Shown piece after piece: positions 17,351 to 26,066 of a stretch of 64,000 bases of DNA (its first letter is position 1; each line of letters opens with the position of its first letter). The notes below the pieces were generated by a model that made no database searches, was not told the origin of the DNA, and saw only the letters and a program-made list of their open reading frames with translations. The stretch is from an uncultured Flavonifractor sp. GTDB lineage: Bacteria; Bacillota; Clostridia; Oscillospirales; Oscillospiraceae. A program made the position numbers and the translations under genes. The stretch spans positions 31,879 to 95,878 of the forward strand of contig CANAAV010000008.1 in NCBI GenBank assembly GCA_947346365.1, in the 5' to 3' direction.

Positions 17351-18274
17351 ATGGACCAAGCGGAATGGAAATTACTAAAGGAGATTGCGGATTTGGAAAA
17401 GACCCCCCAGGGGGCCTACAACATCCGCCGCAACGGACAGCTGGATTCCCGCGGCAATACCGCTAACATTCAGATTCTGACCAAGACAGAGCCGGGAAAG
17501 TCGGGCATTGATATTCACATTAAGCCGGGCACCGTCCATGAGTCGGTGCACATTCCCGTGATTATCAGCGAAACCGGCCTGTCTGAAATGGTGTACAATG
17601 ACTTTTTTATTGGCGACGGGTGCGATGTGGACATTATTGCCGGCTGCGGCATCCATAATACCGGCTGTGAGACCAGCCAGCATGACGGAGTGCACACCTT
17701 CCACGTGGGGAAAGGCTCCAAAGTGCGCTATGTGGAGCGCCATTACGGAGAGGGACCCGGCAGCGGCAAACGCATCATGAATCCCCAGACGGTGGTCTAT
17801 CTGGAGGAAGGGGCCTCTATCGCCATGGAGACCACTCAGATCCGGGGGGTGGACTCCACAAAGCGGGAGACGAAAATTTTTGCCGGCCCCGGCGCGGAGG
17901 CTGTGGTTACCGAAAAGCTGCTCACCCACGGGGACCAGAGTGCCGAGAGCGATATGGAAATTATCTTGGAGGGCGAGGGCGCCACCGGGCGCGTGATTTC
18001 CCGGTCCGTGGCCCAAGACAGCTCCCAGCAGGTGTTTTATCCCAAGATGACTGGCAACGGCCGCTGCTTTGGACATGTGCAGTGCGACTCCATCATTATG
18101 GGAGAGGCGCGGGTCTCCTCTATTCCGGCCATTGTGGCCAACAGCGTGGACGCCCAGTTGATCCACGAGGCCGCCATAGGCCGGATCGCGGGCGATCAGA
18201 TCCTCAAGCTCATGACACTGGGGCTCACTGAGGAGGAAGCGGAGGAAAAGATTCTTGACGGATTTTTGCAGTAA
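17351..18274 (+). CDS. sufB: SufB/SufD-family Fe-S scaffold protein (short form)
   Basis: The partner of SufC. 307 residues, clearly shorter than a standard SufB (about 460-490), and it lacks the N-terminal SufB extension. The beta-helix core is visible, with the C-terminal signature ending RVSSIPAIVANSVDAQLIHEAAIGRI and the LTEEEAEEKILDGFL tail typical of SufB/D. Cysteines include those in AGCGIHNTGCETSQHDGVHTF. The start ATG 17351 is two bases after the sufC stop. Whether it acts as a SufB homodimer scaffold in a minimal SufBC system is inference from the missing sufD. The stop overlaps the next gene by 20 bases. Confidence 0.85.
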   Translation: MDQAEWKLLKEIADLEKTPQGAYNIRRNGQLDSRGNTANIQILTKTEPGKSGIDIHIKPGTVHESVHIPVIISETGLSEMVYNDFFIGDGCDVDIIAGCGIHNTGCETSQHDGVHTFHVGKGSKVRYVERHYGEGPGSGKRIMNPQTVVYLEEGASIAMETTQIRGVDSTKRETKIFAGPGAEAVVTEKLLTHGDQSAESDMEIILEGEGATGRVISRSVAQDSSQQVFYPKMTGNGRCFGHVQCDSIIMGEARVSSIPAIVANSVDAQLIHEAAIGRIAGDQILKLMTLGLTEEEAEEKILDGFLQ

Positions 18275-18722
18275 GGCCTCCGAAGAGCGGCAGGCCTATT
18301 GCAGCAGCCTGTTGCGGTATGTCCAAGACCATCCCGGCGACAGCTACTCCCGGCTGAGCCATATCACCATTACGGCGGTGGGGGACGGATGGGCGGAAGG
18401 GGAGTTGACGGTATGCCCCGAGGTGCTCAACCCCATGGGTATGGTCCATGGGGGCTGTCTGGCCACGCTGGCGGACACGGTGGCCGGCACGGCGGCCCAT
18501 TCCGGCGGACAGCGCTGCGTCACCCTAAACTGCTCCCTCAATTTTTTAAAGCCCGCGAAGGGCAGCCGGATTGTCTGCCGGGCTGTCCGGCAGAAGTCCG
18601 GGCGGACCATCCAGGTCTGCGAGGTTGTGCTGACCGACGAGCAGGGCGCGCAGGTTATGACGGGCACGCTCACCTTTTATGCCCTGGGTCCCTTTGAACC
18701 GGATTCACCCAGGGGAAAATGA
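18255..18722 (+). CDS. PaaI-type hotdog thioesterase
   Basis: Probably hydrolyses an acyl- or aryl-CoA thioester. 155 residues with the hotdog-fold pattern: the conserved NPMGMVHGGCLATLADTVAG segment (about 60-79) holds the active-site loop and central helix, followed by strands CVTLNCSLNFLKPAKG and CEVVLTDEQGAQVMTG. The start is probably TTG 18255, with GGAGG 9 bases upstream inside the sufB end, giving a 20-base overlap and translational coupling. Why it sits with suf genes is unclear. The substrate is unknown. Confidence 0.82.
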   Translation: MTDFCSKASEERQAYCSSLLRYVQDHPGDSYSRLSHITITAVGDGWAEGELTVCPEVLNPMGMVHGGCLATLADTVAGTAAHSGGQRCVTLNCSLNFLKPAKGSRIVCRAVRQKSGRTIQVCEVVLTDEQGAQVMTGTLTFYALGPFEPDSPRGK

Positions 18723-18736
18723 AACGCTTTGTATTT

Positions 18737-18770
18737 GCCGCCCCGCCGGGATTCCCGGCGGGGCGGCATT
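18737..18770 (+). terminator. Terminator of the suf operon
   Basis: Arms 18737-18750 and 18754-18767 make a perfect 14-bp GC-rich stem with a 3-base loop, then ATTTT. It lies 15 bases after the thioesterase stop and before ylbJ. Confidence 0.85.
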
Positions 18771-18833
18771 TTGGCGGGACAGGCAAGTTTTCCGCTTACA
18801 CAGCATATCCATCTGTGGTGGAGGTGAGGGGAG

Positions 18834-20021
18834 ATGTCAAAACTGCTGGGGAGGCAGCGGGTACGGGATCTGCTGCTGGGACTGGGGCTGCTGTGCGCCA
18901 CGCTGGCGCTGATGCTCTATCCAGGTCAGGCCATGCAGGCGGTCCGGGACGGGCTGTCCCTGTGCTACAATGTGATTATCCCCTCGCTGTTTCCCTTTTT
19001 TGTGCTGTCCTCCCTGGTGGTAGAGCTGGGACTGGCGGGCTATCTGGGGCGGCTGCTGGAGGGGATTATGCGGCCGGTGTTCAATGTGGGCGGGGCCTGC
19101 GCCAGCGCCTTTGCCCTGGGGTTTATCGGTGGCTATCCGGTAGGGGCAAAAACCGCTATTAATCTCTATGAAAAGGGCATGTGCACCAAGACGGAGGCCG
19201 AGCGCCTGCTGGCCTTCTGCAACAATTCGGGGCCAGCCTTTATCCTGGGAGTGGTAGGGGCCGGAGTCTTTGCCAGCAGCCGGGTGGGAGTGCTGCTCTA
19301 TCTGGCTCACGCCGCCGCTTCCGCCTGCGTGGGCGTCCTGTTCCGGTTTTATAAAACAGGCTCCGACAGGCCGGAAGGGCGGCAGCGGCCCCGCCCTCAG
19401 TTTCAGGCTCAGCGGTTTTCGGCGGCTTTTACGGGCTCTGTCCGGAATGCCTTCCTCTCTACTCTGAATATCTGTGCGTTTGTAGTTTTTTTCTCGGTGG
19501 TTATCAAGCTGCTTTTCCTCTCTGGGGTGCTGCCTGGGCTGGCGAGGCTGATGGGCGCGGCGCTGGCGCCCCTGGGGTTGACTCCGCGGTGGGCGGAGCG
19601 GCTGCTCACCGGCGCAATCGAGCTCTCCTCCGGCGTGTCCACCTTAGCGGGGGAGGGGGCCCTGGCGGGGCGGCTGTCCATGGCGGCCTTTATGCTGGGA
19701 TGGGCGGGGGTGTCCGTCCACTGTCAGGTGCTCTCTTTCATCGGGGGCAGCGGACTGTCCGTGGGGACTTATTTGGTTGGGAAACTTTTGCATGGGGGGC
19801 TGTCCGCCCTCTTTGTGGCGGGATTGACCCGGCTGATCCCCCTGGAGGCCCCGGTGTCCGCTTACTTGGCGGAACAGGTGGACGGCATCGCGGCTTTGGA
19901 CTTTCACACCGCCTTAACCATCTCCACTGTCTGCGCCTGGGTGGTATTTCTGTTTTTCCTTTTAGTGGCCGCCGCCGCGCTGCAAAAGGGGGTTGGCAAA
20001 GGGCGTGGAAGCGTGGTATAA
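18834..20021 (+). CDS. ylbJ: Sporulation integral membrane protein YlbJ (SpoVV-like)
   Basis: A polytopic membrane protein of 395 residues with about eight to ten hydrophobic helices and nucleoside-recognition (Gate) repeats. The stretch FALGFIGGYPVGAKTAINLYEKG with AERLLAFCNNSGPAFILGVVG is characteristic of YlbJ. In Bacillus this protein is needed for dipicolinic acid movement into the forespore. It supports a spore-forming host. ATG 18834 follows GTGAGGGGAG. It stands alone after the suf terminator and is followed by a small Cys-rich gene. Confidence 0.88.
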   Translation: MSKLLGRQRVRDLLLGLGLLCATLALMLYPGQAMQAVRDGLSLCYNVIIPSLFPFFVLSSLVVELGLAGYLGRLLEGIMRPVFNVGGACASAFALGFIGGYPVGAKTAINLYEKGMCTKTEAERLLAFCNNSGPAFILGVVGAGVFASSRVGVLLYLAHAAASACVGVLFRFYKTGSDRPEGRQRPRPQFQAQRFSAAFTGSVRNAFLSTLNICAFVVFFSVVIKLLFLSGVLPGLARLMGAALAPLGLTPRWAERLLTGAIELSSGVSTLAGEGALAGRLSMAAFMLGWAGVSVHCQVLSFIGGSGLSVGTYLVGKLLHGGLSALFVAGLTRLIPLEAPVSAYLAEQVDGIAALDFHTALTISTVCAWVVFLFFLLVAAAALQKGVGKGRGSVV

Positions 20022-20145
20022 TAAGCGCAAAGCAGCCGCTAAGGCGATATTTCGATAGGATTTGCGCTCCGGCGGTACCAGAAGCTGCCGCCGCGCAGGG
20101 CGCGGAGGGTTGCATTGAAAACTTTGGGCCATGGGAGGTCCCGCC

Positions 20146-20355
20146 ATGCTGTTTCAGAAAAACATAGAACCCCGCTGTGCCTACTGTGCCAGAGGCGCCC
20201 AGATGGGGGAGGACAAGATTCTCTGCGGCAAACGGGGGGTAGTCAGCCCCGGAGGAAGCTGCCGCGGCTTTAAATACGACCCCCTCAAGCGGGTGCCCGC
20301 GGTTCCTGCCCAACCGGATTTCAGCAAGCTGAAGGATGAGGATTTTAGGCTGTAA
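20146..20355 (+). CDS. Small cysteine-rich protein, unknown function
   Basis: 69 residues. Four cysteines in CAYCARG...CGKRG...GGSCRGFKYDP suggest a zinc ribbon or similar metal-binding fold. ATG 20146 has GGGAGG 7 bases upstream, and codon use resembles the neighbours, so I regard it as real. It is followed by a strong terminator at 20374. Similar short proteins are common in Oscillospiraceae genomes but I know of no function. Confidence 0.65.
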   Translation: MLFQKNIEPRCAYCARGAQMGEDKILCGKRGVVSPGGSCRGFKYDPLKRVPAVPAQPDFSKLKDEDFRL

Positions 20356-20373
20356 GACATGAACCCTGTATAA

Positions 20374-20408
20374 ACAGGCGGCCCCGCTTATAGAGCGGGG
20401 CCGCCTGT
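20374..20408 (+). terminator. Terminator after the small Cys-rich gene
   Basis: Arms 20374-20388 and 20394-20408 are perfectly complementary over 15 bases with a 5-base loop. It can also serve the decayed MFS gene on the opposite strand, which ends at 20494. Confidence 0.8.
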
Positions 20409-20493
20409 GTTTGCCGAAAGGCCTCGCAGAGTTCCCGTGCGCAGGCCGCAATGGGCTGAAAAAGGCGGCGAGGCCGCTTTTTGGACAGTCCCG

Positions 20494-21312
20494 TTATGCG
20501 CCGTGCGCCGGTCTGGCCGGCTTACCCATGCCCAGCAAGTAGAGAAGCAGCGCCGCCGCACAGCATCCGCCTCCCAAAAGGAAGGCCCGCTCCACTCCGC
20601 CTTCGGCCAAAGCGCCGAAAGCCAGGTAAACACCCATAGCGCCTAGGTCCATCAGCATGGCGTTGCAGGAAAGCTGGGTCGCCGGAGGTCCGCTCCACCT
20701 GTAGGGACAGGGATACAGGCCCCGACAGGGCCTGTACAGCCTGCAGAGCTACAACATCCGCTATGGCCGCGGCCGGAACGGCCCACAGCACCGGCAGCAG
20801 GCAGGACAAGGCGCCGGCAGCCATTAGGACGGCCACAGTCCGGCGCTCCCCCAGACGGCGCAGAAGCCGGTGGGACAGTCCGCCCGCCAAGGCAGCCCCG
20901 GTTACGGCGGCCTGGAGAACGCCAAACCACTCTTAAGGAATTCCTACCGCGGCGAACTGGAGCTGTCCCAGGAAGACGGTCACCGTCTGGGCCGTCTCCC
21001 GCAGCAGGCAGAACGCCAGCAGCAGCCGCTCCGCCAAAAAGCCTCCAAAGGATTTCGAGCGCCAGAATACGGCCTTAGACAGCGCGAACAGAAAGGAGCA
21101 TACGACGATGGTCCGCCGGTATCCCAGACGACGCCCCAGGGCACTTCCAGAGCCAGGGCTGTAAGGAGACAGGCGCTCTCAATCACCCCGATTTGCAGCA
21201 GGTCCAGGCCCGCCGCCTGACGGTACAGCGTGGCAATCGGACTGTAAAACACCAGCCCCTGTAAAAAATAGACGGCATAAAAGAGCGCAATATTGTGCCG
21301 TTCCCAATGCAT
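20494..21312 (-). pseudogene. Decayed major facilitator superfamily transporter
   Basis: The pieces line up as one MFS permease in several frames. The N-terminal piece (21312 to about 21135) begins MHWERHNIALFYAVYFLQG and ends in TALALEVPWGV. A shifted frame continues with YRRTIVVCSFLFALSK and FLAERLLLAFCLRETAQT, then hits an in-frame TAA about 20936. The same frame resumes in the loop and helices GGLSHRLLRRLGERRTVAVLMA up to LSLQVERTSGDPA. A second frame change follows near 20672, with SCNAMLMDLGAMGVYLAFGALAEGG leading to a stop at 20494. At least two frameshifts and one nonsense codon make it non-functional unless they are assembly errors. Confidence 0.8.
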
Positions 21313-21432
21313 TTGACGTTCCTCCTCCTTCGTTTGGGCACGCTTTGCGCCCGCTCAGAGAGCAAAACACATGTTAGAAGATGGAAGATCAATTGGGACA
21401 GCTCATACTGCGCTCCTTTTAGAAAATCAGTA

Positions 21433-23265
21433 TTATATCCGCTCCAGCAGGAAGCCGGTCATAGGCGGCAGGGGGACGGCGGCGGGGAAGCGGGCCCCGC
21501 CGAGCAGGTCCCGGGTGGGCCAGGGCAGGCGCAGTGTCTGAGGGGTGCCTCCGGCGTTGACGGCGGCCACTAGGGTCTGCCCATGATGAGAGCGGGAAAA
21601 AGCCATTACGGGCCCCTCAGCCCGGAGCCATTGGAGATCACCCCGGCGCAGAGCGCCGCATTCCCGCCGCGCCTTGCCCAGGGCGGCATACCACTGCGTC
21701 AGCTCCCTGTCCTCCCGGCCCCAGGGGAAGGTGCGGCGGTTGAAGGGGTCCTCAAAGCCCTCCATCCCAGCCTCGTCCCCATAGTAGACCATGGGGGAGC
21801 CGGGAAAGGCAAACAGCACCAGGGCCCCCAGCTTCAGACGGGCCCTGCCCAGGGCGTACTGCTCCGGACTCATGCGGAACCGGGCCCGCCAGTCCCGGCT
21901 CTCCGATCCGCAGGGAGAGCCCACCCCCAGGAGGGTGAGAATGCGGGGAGTGTCGTGGGTGCCCAGGAAGTTCATCGCGGAGGAAAAAGCGAAGGGGGGG
22001 TAGTTCTCACGCAGGGTCTCCATAGCCTCACGGAACACAGCCGCGTCCTCCCCCAGCAGGAAGGATACCAGGCTGTTGCGGAAGGGGTAGTTCATCAGCC
22101 CGTCGCAGTGGCCCCCCAGGATGTGCTTGCGGCGGACGCCGTAGGCGATCTTGGTGGTGCCGTCCTCCCACACCTCGCCGATGACCACGGCGTTGGGCTT
22201 GGTCTCCCGGACGGCCTGGTGCAGCTCGTGGACAAAGCTGTCCGGCAGCTCGTCCGCCACGTCCAGCCGCCAGCCGTCGGCCCCGGCCCGAAGCCAGCGG
22301 CGGACGATGCTGTCTTTCCCGCAGATGATATACTCCCGGTAGGAGGGATCGTCCTCGTTGACACTGGGCAGAGAGTAGATGCCCCACCAGCTCTCATACT
22401 CGCCCGGCCACTGGCGGAACTGATACCAGGCGGCGTAGGGACTGTGCGGGGACTGGACCGCCCCTACGCCGGGATAGGAGCCGTCGCCGTTGAAATAGCG
22501 GCTGACAAAGCCGGTGTGGTTGAACACGCCGTCTACGATAACGTGCATCCCCAGCGTATGGGCCGCCTGGCACAGGGCGGAAAACTCCTCGTTGCTCCCC
22601 AGCATGGGATCAATTTTCTCGTAGTCCCCGGTGCCGTAGCGGTGGTTTTCCGGAGCCTCAAATACCGGACAGAAGTAGAGGGTTTCCACCCCCAGGGAAT
22701 GGAGGTAGGGGAGCTTTTCTATCACTCCGGCCAGACTTCCGCCAAAGAAATCCCGGTTGCGGATCTCGCCGTTGGCATCCGGTCGGTAGTCCGGCTCTTC
22801 CTCCCAGCTGGTATGGACGCTGCGCCCGCCCACCATACCGGTGGGGTCGGGTACTTGGACGCGGCGGAAGCGGTCCGGAAAGATCTGATAGGTGCAGCCC
22901 TCTCCAAACCAGGCGGGGACTTGGCTGCTGCCGTCGTACACGGTGAGCTGATATTCCCCCAGCTCTTGAACGTCCCCGTTGAGCCCCTCCAGGCGGAGGG
23001 AATACCACACCAGCCCTACATAGTCTTCGGTGGGCAGCACGCCGGAAAAAAGGTCCCGGTTTCCCTCCAGCCCAGCCCAGGGCAGGAGAATACGGACCAG
23101 CTCATCCTCTGGACGGCTTTCAAAACGGGCGGTGAGCACTGCGCGGGAAAATCCCGCCGAGCGGGGGGGCCGCAGGGTAAAATATACGCTGGTTCCGGAG
23201 GGAACCGCACCGTAGGGGCGCTTATAGTCGGGGCTGCGGGAATCGAAAACCGGTATATTCTCCAA
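21433..23265 (-). CDS. GH13 alpha-amylase family glycoside hydrolase (neopullulanase/cyclomaltodextrinase-like)
   Basis: Probably a cytosolic alpha-glucan or maltodextrin hydrolase; no signal peptide is visible. 610 residues: an N-terminal beta-sandwich domain (about 1-125), then the catalytic barrel. Conserved regions are visible in order: I DGVFNHTG, II GWRLDVADE with the nucleophile Asp, III VIGEVWED with the acid Glu, and IV FLGTHDTPR with the second Asp. A C-terminal beta domain ends the protein. It starts at ATG 23265, 38 bases after the stop of the PBP2 gene, in the same direction. Subtype assignment within GH13 is from domain layout and is less certain than the family. Confidence 0.9.
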   Translation of the reverse strand: MENIPVFDSRSPDYKRPYGAVPSGTSVYFTLRPPRSAGFSRAVLTARFESRPEDELVRILLPWAGLEGNRDLFSGVLPTEDYVGLVWYSLRLEGLNGDVQELGEYQLTVYDGSSQVPAWFGEGCTYQIFPDRFRRVQVPDPTGMVGGRSVHTSWEEEPDYRPDANGEIRNRDFFGGSLAGVIEKLPYLHSLGVETLYFCPVFEAPENHRYGTGDYEKIDPMLGSNEEFSALCQAAHTLGMHVIVDGVFNHTGFVSRYFNGDGSYPGVGAVQSPHSPYAAWYQFRQWPGEYESWWGIYSLPSVNEDDPSYREYIICGKDSIVRRWLRAGADGWRLDVADELPDSFVHELHQAVRETKPNAVVIGEVWEDGTTKIAYGVRRKHILGGHCDGLMNYPFRNSLVSFLLGEDAAVFREAMETLRENYPPFAFSSAMNFLGTHDTPRILTLLGVGSPCGSESRDWRARFRMSPEQYALGRARLKLGALVLFAFPGSPMVYYGDEAGMEGFEDPFNRRTFPWGREDRELTQWYAALGKARRECGALRRGDLQWLRAEGPVMAFSRSHHGQTLVAAVNAGGTPQTLRLPWPTRDLLGGARFPAAVPLPPMTGFLLERI

Positions 23266-23303
23266 AACAAATCGTCCTTTTTATAGGATTTGGGCGGTTT
23301 ATG

Positions 23304-25400
23304 TCAGTGTAATAATGTGTTCTCCGTGTCAACCGACTCGGGTGTGCTCTCAACGCTAAAGTAGTAGCGGATGATCTCGGCGGCGGCCCTGGCCAGGTAG
23401 CCGCCGGAGCCTCCGCCTTCCACCACCAGGGTGATGGCGATCTGCGGCTCGTCATAAGGTGCGAAGCAGACGAGCACCGCGTCGGCCTCCAGCTCAGAGG
23501 CTACCTGGGCGGTGCCGGTTTTGGCCCCCACCTCGACAGGGAGATCTTGGAAATAGCGGTATACGCTGCTCTCCGGGTCGTTGGCGACGCGCCACATGCC
23601 GTACTTGACCGCCTCCAGGTTTTCCGGGTCCAGATCCAGCCGGTTGGCGCCGGTGGGCTGGCTGTCGTAAAGCGTCTGGGAGTAGTCGTTGGATTTCACC
23701 GAGCGCAGCAGGTGGGGGGTGTAGTGATAGCCGCCGTTGACCAGGGTGGCGATATAGTTGGTCATCTGCAAAGGGGTGCACAGAGTGTCACCCTGACCGA
23801 TGGAGGCGGTAAGCAGCAGTCCGCCGTACCAGGTGTTGCCGTGGCGCTGGCTGGTTTCAGGTCCCGCCACCTGCCCGGTGTACTCACCCAGCTCAAAGCC
23901 CGTGGACTGGCCCAGACCGAACAGGGCGGCATACTGGTCCACACGCTCGATACCCAGCCGATGGCCAACGGTGAAAAAGTAGATGTTGCAGGAGTCCCGC
24001 AGGGCGTCGGACAGATTCTCCCGCCCGTGCCGGCCCCCGTACTGCCGGTAGTACCAGCATTGGGGGTGGTAGTCGCCGTAAGGGTAGTGCTCCTCCTCCT
24101 GCAGCATGAGATAGCCGGTGTCCTGAATCCGCTCTGTGGCGGTGACAACTCCCTCCTCCAGTCCCGCAATGGCCACCAAGGGCTTAAACGTGGAGCCGGG
24201 GGAGTACAGGCCCATGGTGGCCCGGTTCACAAAGGGATGCAGCGGGTCCTGGCTGGCGGCGGCATACAGGGCGGCGTCGGAGTAGACCGTGGCCAGATCG
24301 TAGTCCGGGTAAGACGCCATGGCCAAGATGCCGCCGTCCCGCACGTCCTCCACGACAATGGCGCCGCCCTCTTTATCCTCGGATTCCAGCTCGCCAATGG
24401 TGCGGGAGAGGACCTCCTCAACCTTTTCCTGAAGCGTATTGTCCAGGGTAAGGATTACGTTTCCGCCGGGTTCCGGCTCAACCGTCCAGCTTTCGCTTAC
24501 CACTTTTCCGCTGGTATTCAGCTCCACGGTGCGCACGCCGGGCTTGCCCCGGAGATACGCCTCAAAGGCCCGCTCCACGCCGTCCCGGCCCACGGTGTCA
24601 TTTACATTATAACCCAAATCCCGGTAATAGGGCCAGTCCTCCCGTTGAATAGAGGCCACCCGTCCCAAAAGGTGCGGAGCGGCGGTGGTTTCATACTGGC
24701 GGACGGTAGTGGCCTGAATGCGAATGCCGTCCAGCCCGTGCTCCTTTACGGTGGAGATAAAATCAATGTCCACGTCCTGGGTGAAAATATATTCGTTGTA
24801 ATTGATGTCCCGGCGGCGCAGGTCCAGCTCGTAGAGCACACCCACCACCGCACGGGCGTCCTGCTCAGAAAGGGACTCGTCAATTTCATAGTAACCGCGC
24901 AGGGCCTGCATCAGTCTTTCAGGCGTGGGCTCGCTCTCCCCCAGCTCCAAAAAACCCTGGCGCTGGAGGGGCAGAGCCACCAGCAGGCGGTTGAGATAGG
25001 TGGGGGTGCTCTGCTGCGCCAGCGTCGCATCCCGGCTGGAGACGCTGTAGGGCTCGGCGGTGGTAAAGGAAAAGGGGGCCTGCTTGGAAAGTGGAAAAGT
25101 GTCGCTCCACTCCTGCCCCTGGGTGCGGCAGATGGAGATCAGCTCCAGCAGATTGGCGTTGCGCTGGGCCTCTTCCCCCATCATGGAGGTATCTAAGGTC
25201 ACCTGATATGTGGCCCGGTTGGAGACCAGCACCCGGCCGTAGCGGTCCAGAATTTCTCCCCGGGCAGCTTCCACGGTCTCCCGGTTCGTGATTCTCCGCA
25301 CAGATACGCCCTGATAATAGGCGCCGTTGACCACCTGCAGGTCATAAAGCACCCCCGCAAAGGCCCCCAGCAGCAGCGCTGTCAGGGCCACAATAAACAC
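23304..25400 (-). CDS. mrdA: Penicillin-binding protein 2 (elongation transpeptidase, MrdA-like)
   Basis: A membrane-anchored peptidoglycan transpeptidase of the elongasome. Nearly 700 residues: an N-terminal membrane helix (FIVALTALLLGAFAGVLYDL), a pedestal/dimerisation domain with RGEILDRYGRVL, and the transpeptidase domain with SPGSTFKP (SxxK), SCN and KTGTAQ. GTG 25400 would be the first standard start but it lies at the edge of the membrane helix and has no ribosome binding site. The frame is open upstream to ATA 25430, which gives EGKRFQRRL as a normal positively charged cytoplasmic tail and has GGGGAGG 10 bases before it. The true start may therefore be the ATA. Last of the mre operon genes. 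Confidence 0.92.
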   Translation of the reverse strand: MFIVALTALLLGAFAGVLYDLQVVNGAYYQGVSVRRITNRETVEAARGEILDRYGRVLVSNRATYQVTLDTSMMGEEAQRNANLLELISICRTQGQEWSDTFPLSKQAPFSFTTAEPYSVSSRDATLAQQSTPTYLNRLLVALPLQRQGFLELGESEPTPERLMQALRGYYEIDESLSEQDARAVVGVLYELDLRRRDINYNEYIFTQDVDIDFISTVKEHGLDGIRIQATTVRQYETTAAPHLLGRVASIQREDWPYYRDLGYNVNDTVGRDGVERAFEAYLRGKPGVRTVELNTSGKVVSESWTVEPEPGGNVILTLDNTLQEKVEEVLSRTIGELESEDKEGGAIVVEDVRDGGILAMASYPDYDLATVYSDAALYAAASQDPLHPFVNRATMGLYSPGSTFKPLVAIAGLEEGVVTATERIQDTGYLMLQEEEHYPYGDYHPQCWYYRQYGGRHGRENLSDALRDSCNIYFFTVGHRLGIERVDQYAALFGLGQSTGFELGEYTGQVAGPETSQRHGNTWYGGLLLTASIGQGDTLCTPLQMTNYIATLVNGGYHYTPHLLRSVKSNDYSQTLYDSQPTGANRLDLDPENLEAVKYGMWRVANDPESSVYRYFQDLPVEVGAKTGTAQVASELEADAVLVCFAPYDEPQIAITLVVEGGGSGGYLARAAAEIIRYYFSVESTPESVDTENTLLH

Positions 25401-25469
25401 AAGCCTGCGTTGAAAACGCTTTCCCTCTATGGCTCAGCCGCCTCCCCTCTGTTGCATATGCGGTTTTCC

Positions 25470-25982
25470 CTACAAAACGGTCTTTTTGGGCACCCGCTGG
25501 AACACCCAGTAGAATAGGCCGTACACCGGCAGGACGAAGACCATGGACCACGCGATTTCCGGCAGGGCCACCGCCAGCAGGGCCTCCAGGGGGGCAGCCC
25601 GCTGAAGCAGGCGCACCAGGATGCGCACAGCGTCGATAGCCGTCAGGGCGCCCAGAGAGCACAAAAGACACCCCGCCAGGTTTTGCCGCAGGGCATACCG
25701 GGACAGGGCCCCGGCGCACACTCCGATCAAGCACAGGCCCAGGGTCATGCCTCCATCGGTATCGTGGTAGGCCGCGTCGCATAAAATGCCCGTGAATAGG
25801 CCGAAACCGCCTCCCGCTGTGGCCCCCTCTAGCACCGCCACCGCCACTGCCGCCAAGGGCATCAGCATGGGGGAGACGCCCAGCACGGGAAAGCGGTTGA
25901 GCACATATAGCTCCAGCAGCCACACGGGGAGGGCGGCCAGGGCGTACACGCCCCATTTAATCATAAAATCACTGCGAGTCAC
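25470..25982 (-). CDS. mreD: Rod shape-determining protein MreD
   Basis: A small polytopic membrane protein of the elongasome, 170 residues with about five hydrophobic helices; position between mreC and PBP2 is diagnostic because MreD is poorly conserved. The start is GTG 25982 with GGAGGAG close upstream, or ATG 25964. It lies 84 bases after mreC. Confidence 0.85.
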   Translation of the reverse strand: MTRSDFMIKWGVYALAALPVWLLELYVLNRFPVLGVSPMLMPLAAVAVAVLEGATAGGGFGLFTGILCDAAYHDTDGGMTLGLCLIGVCAGALSRYALRQNLAGCLLCSLGALTAIDAVRILVRLLQRAAPLEALLAVALPEIAWSMVFVLPVYGLFYWVFQRVPKKTVL

Positions 25983-26066
25983 GGCGCTCCTCCTCTCCCG
26001 CCGGAATCCTGACGGTTTTCAAACAAACGCTAAAGCCCCTGCCGGGCAGGTGGCATAACCTAACGG

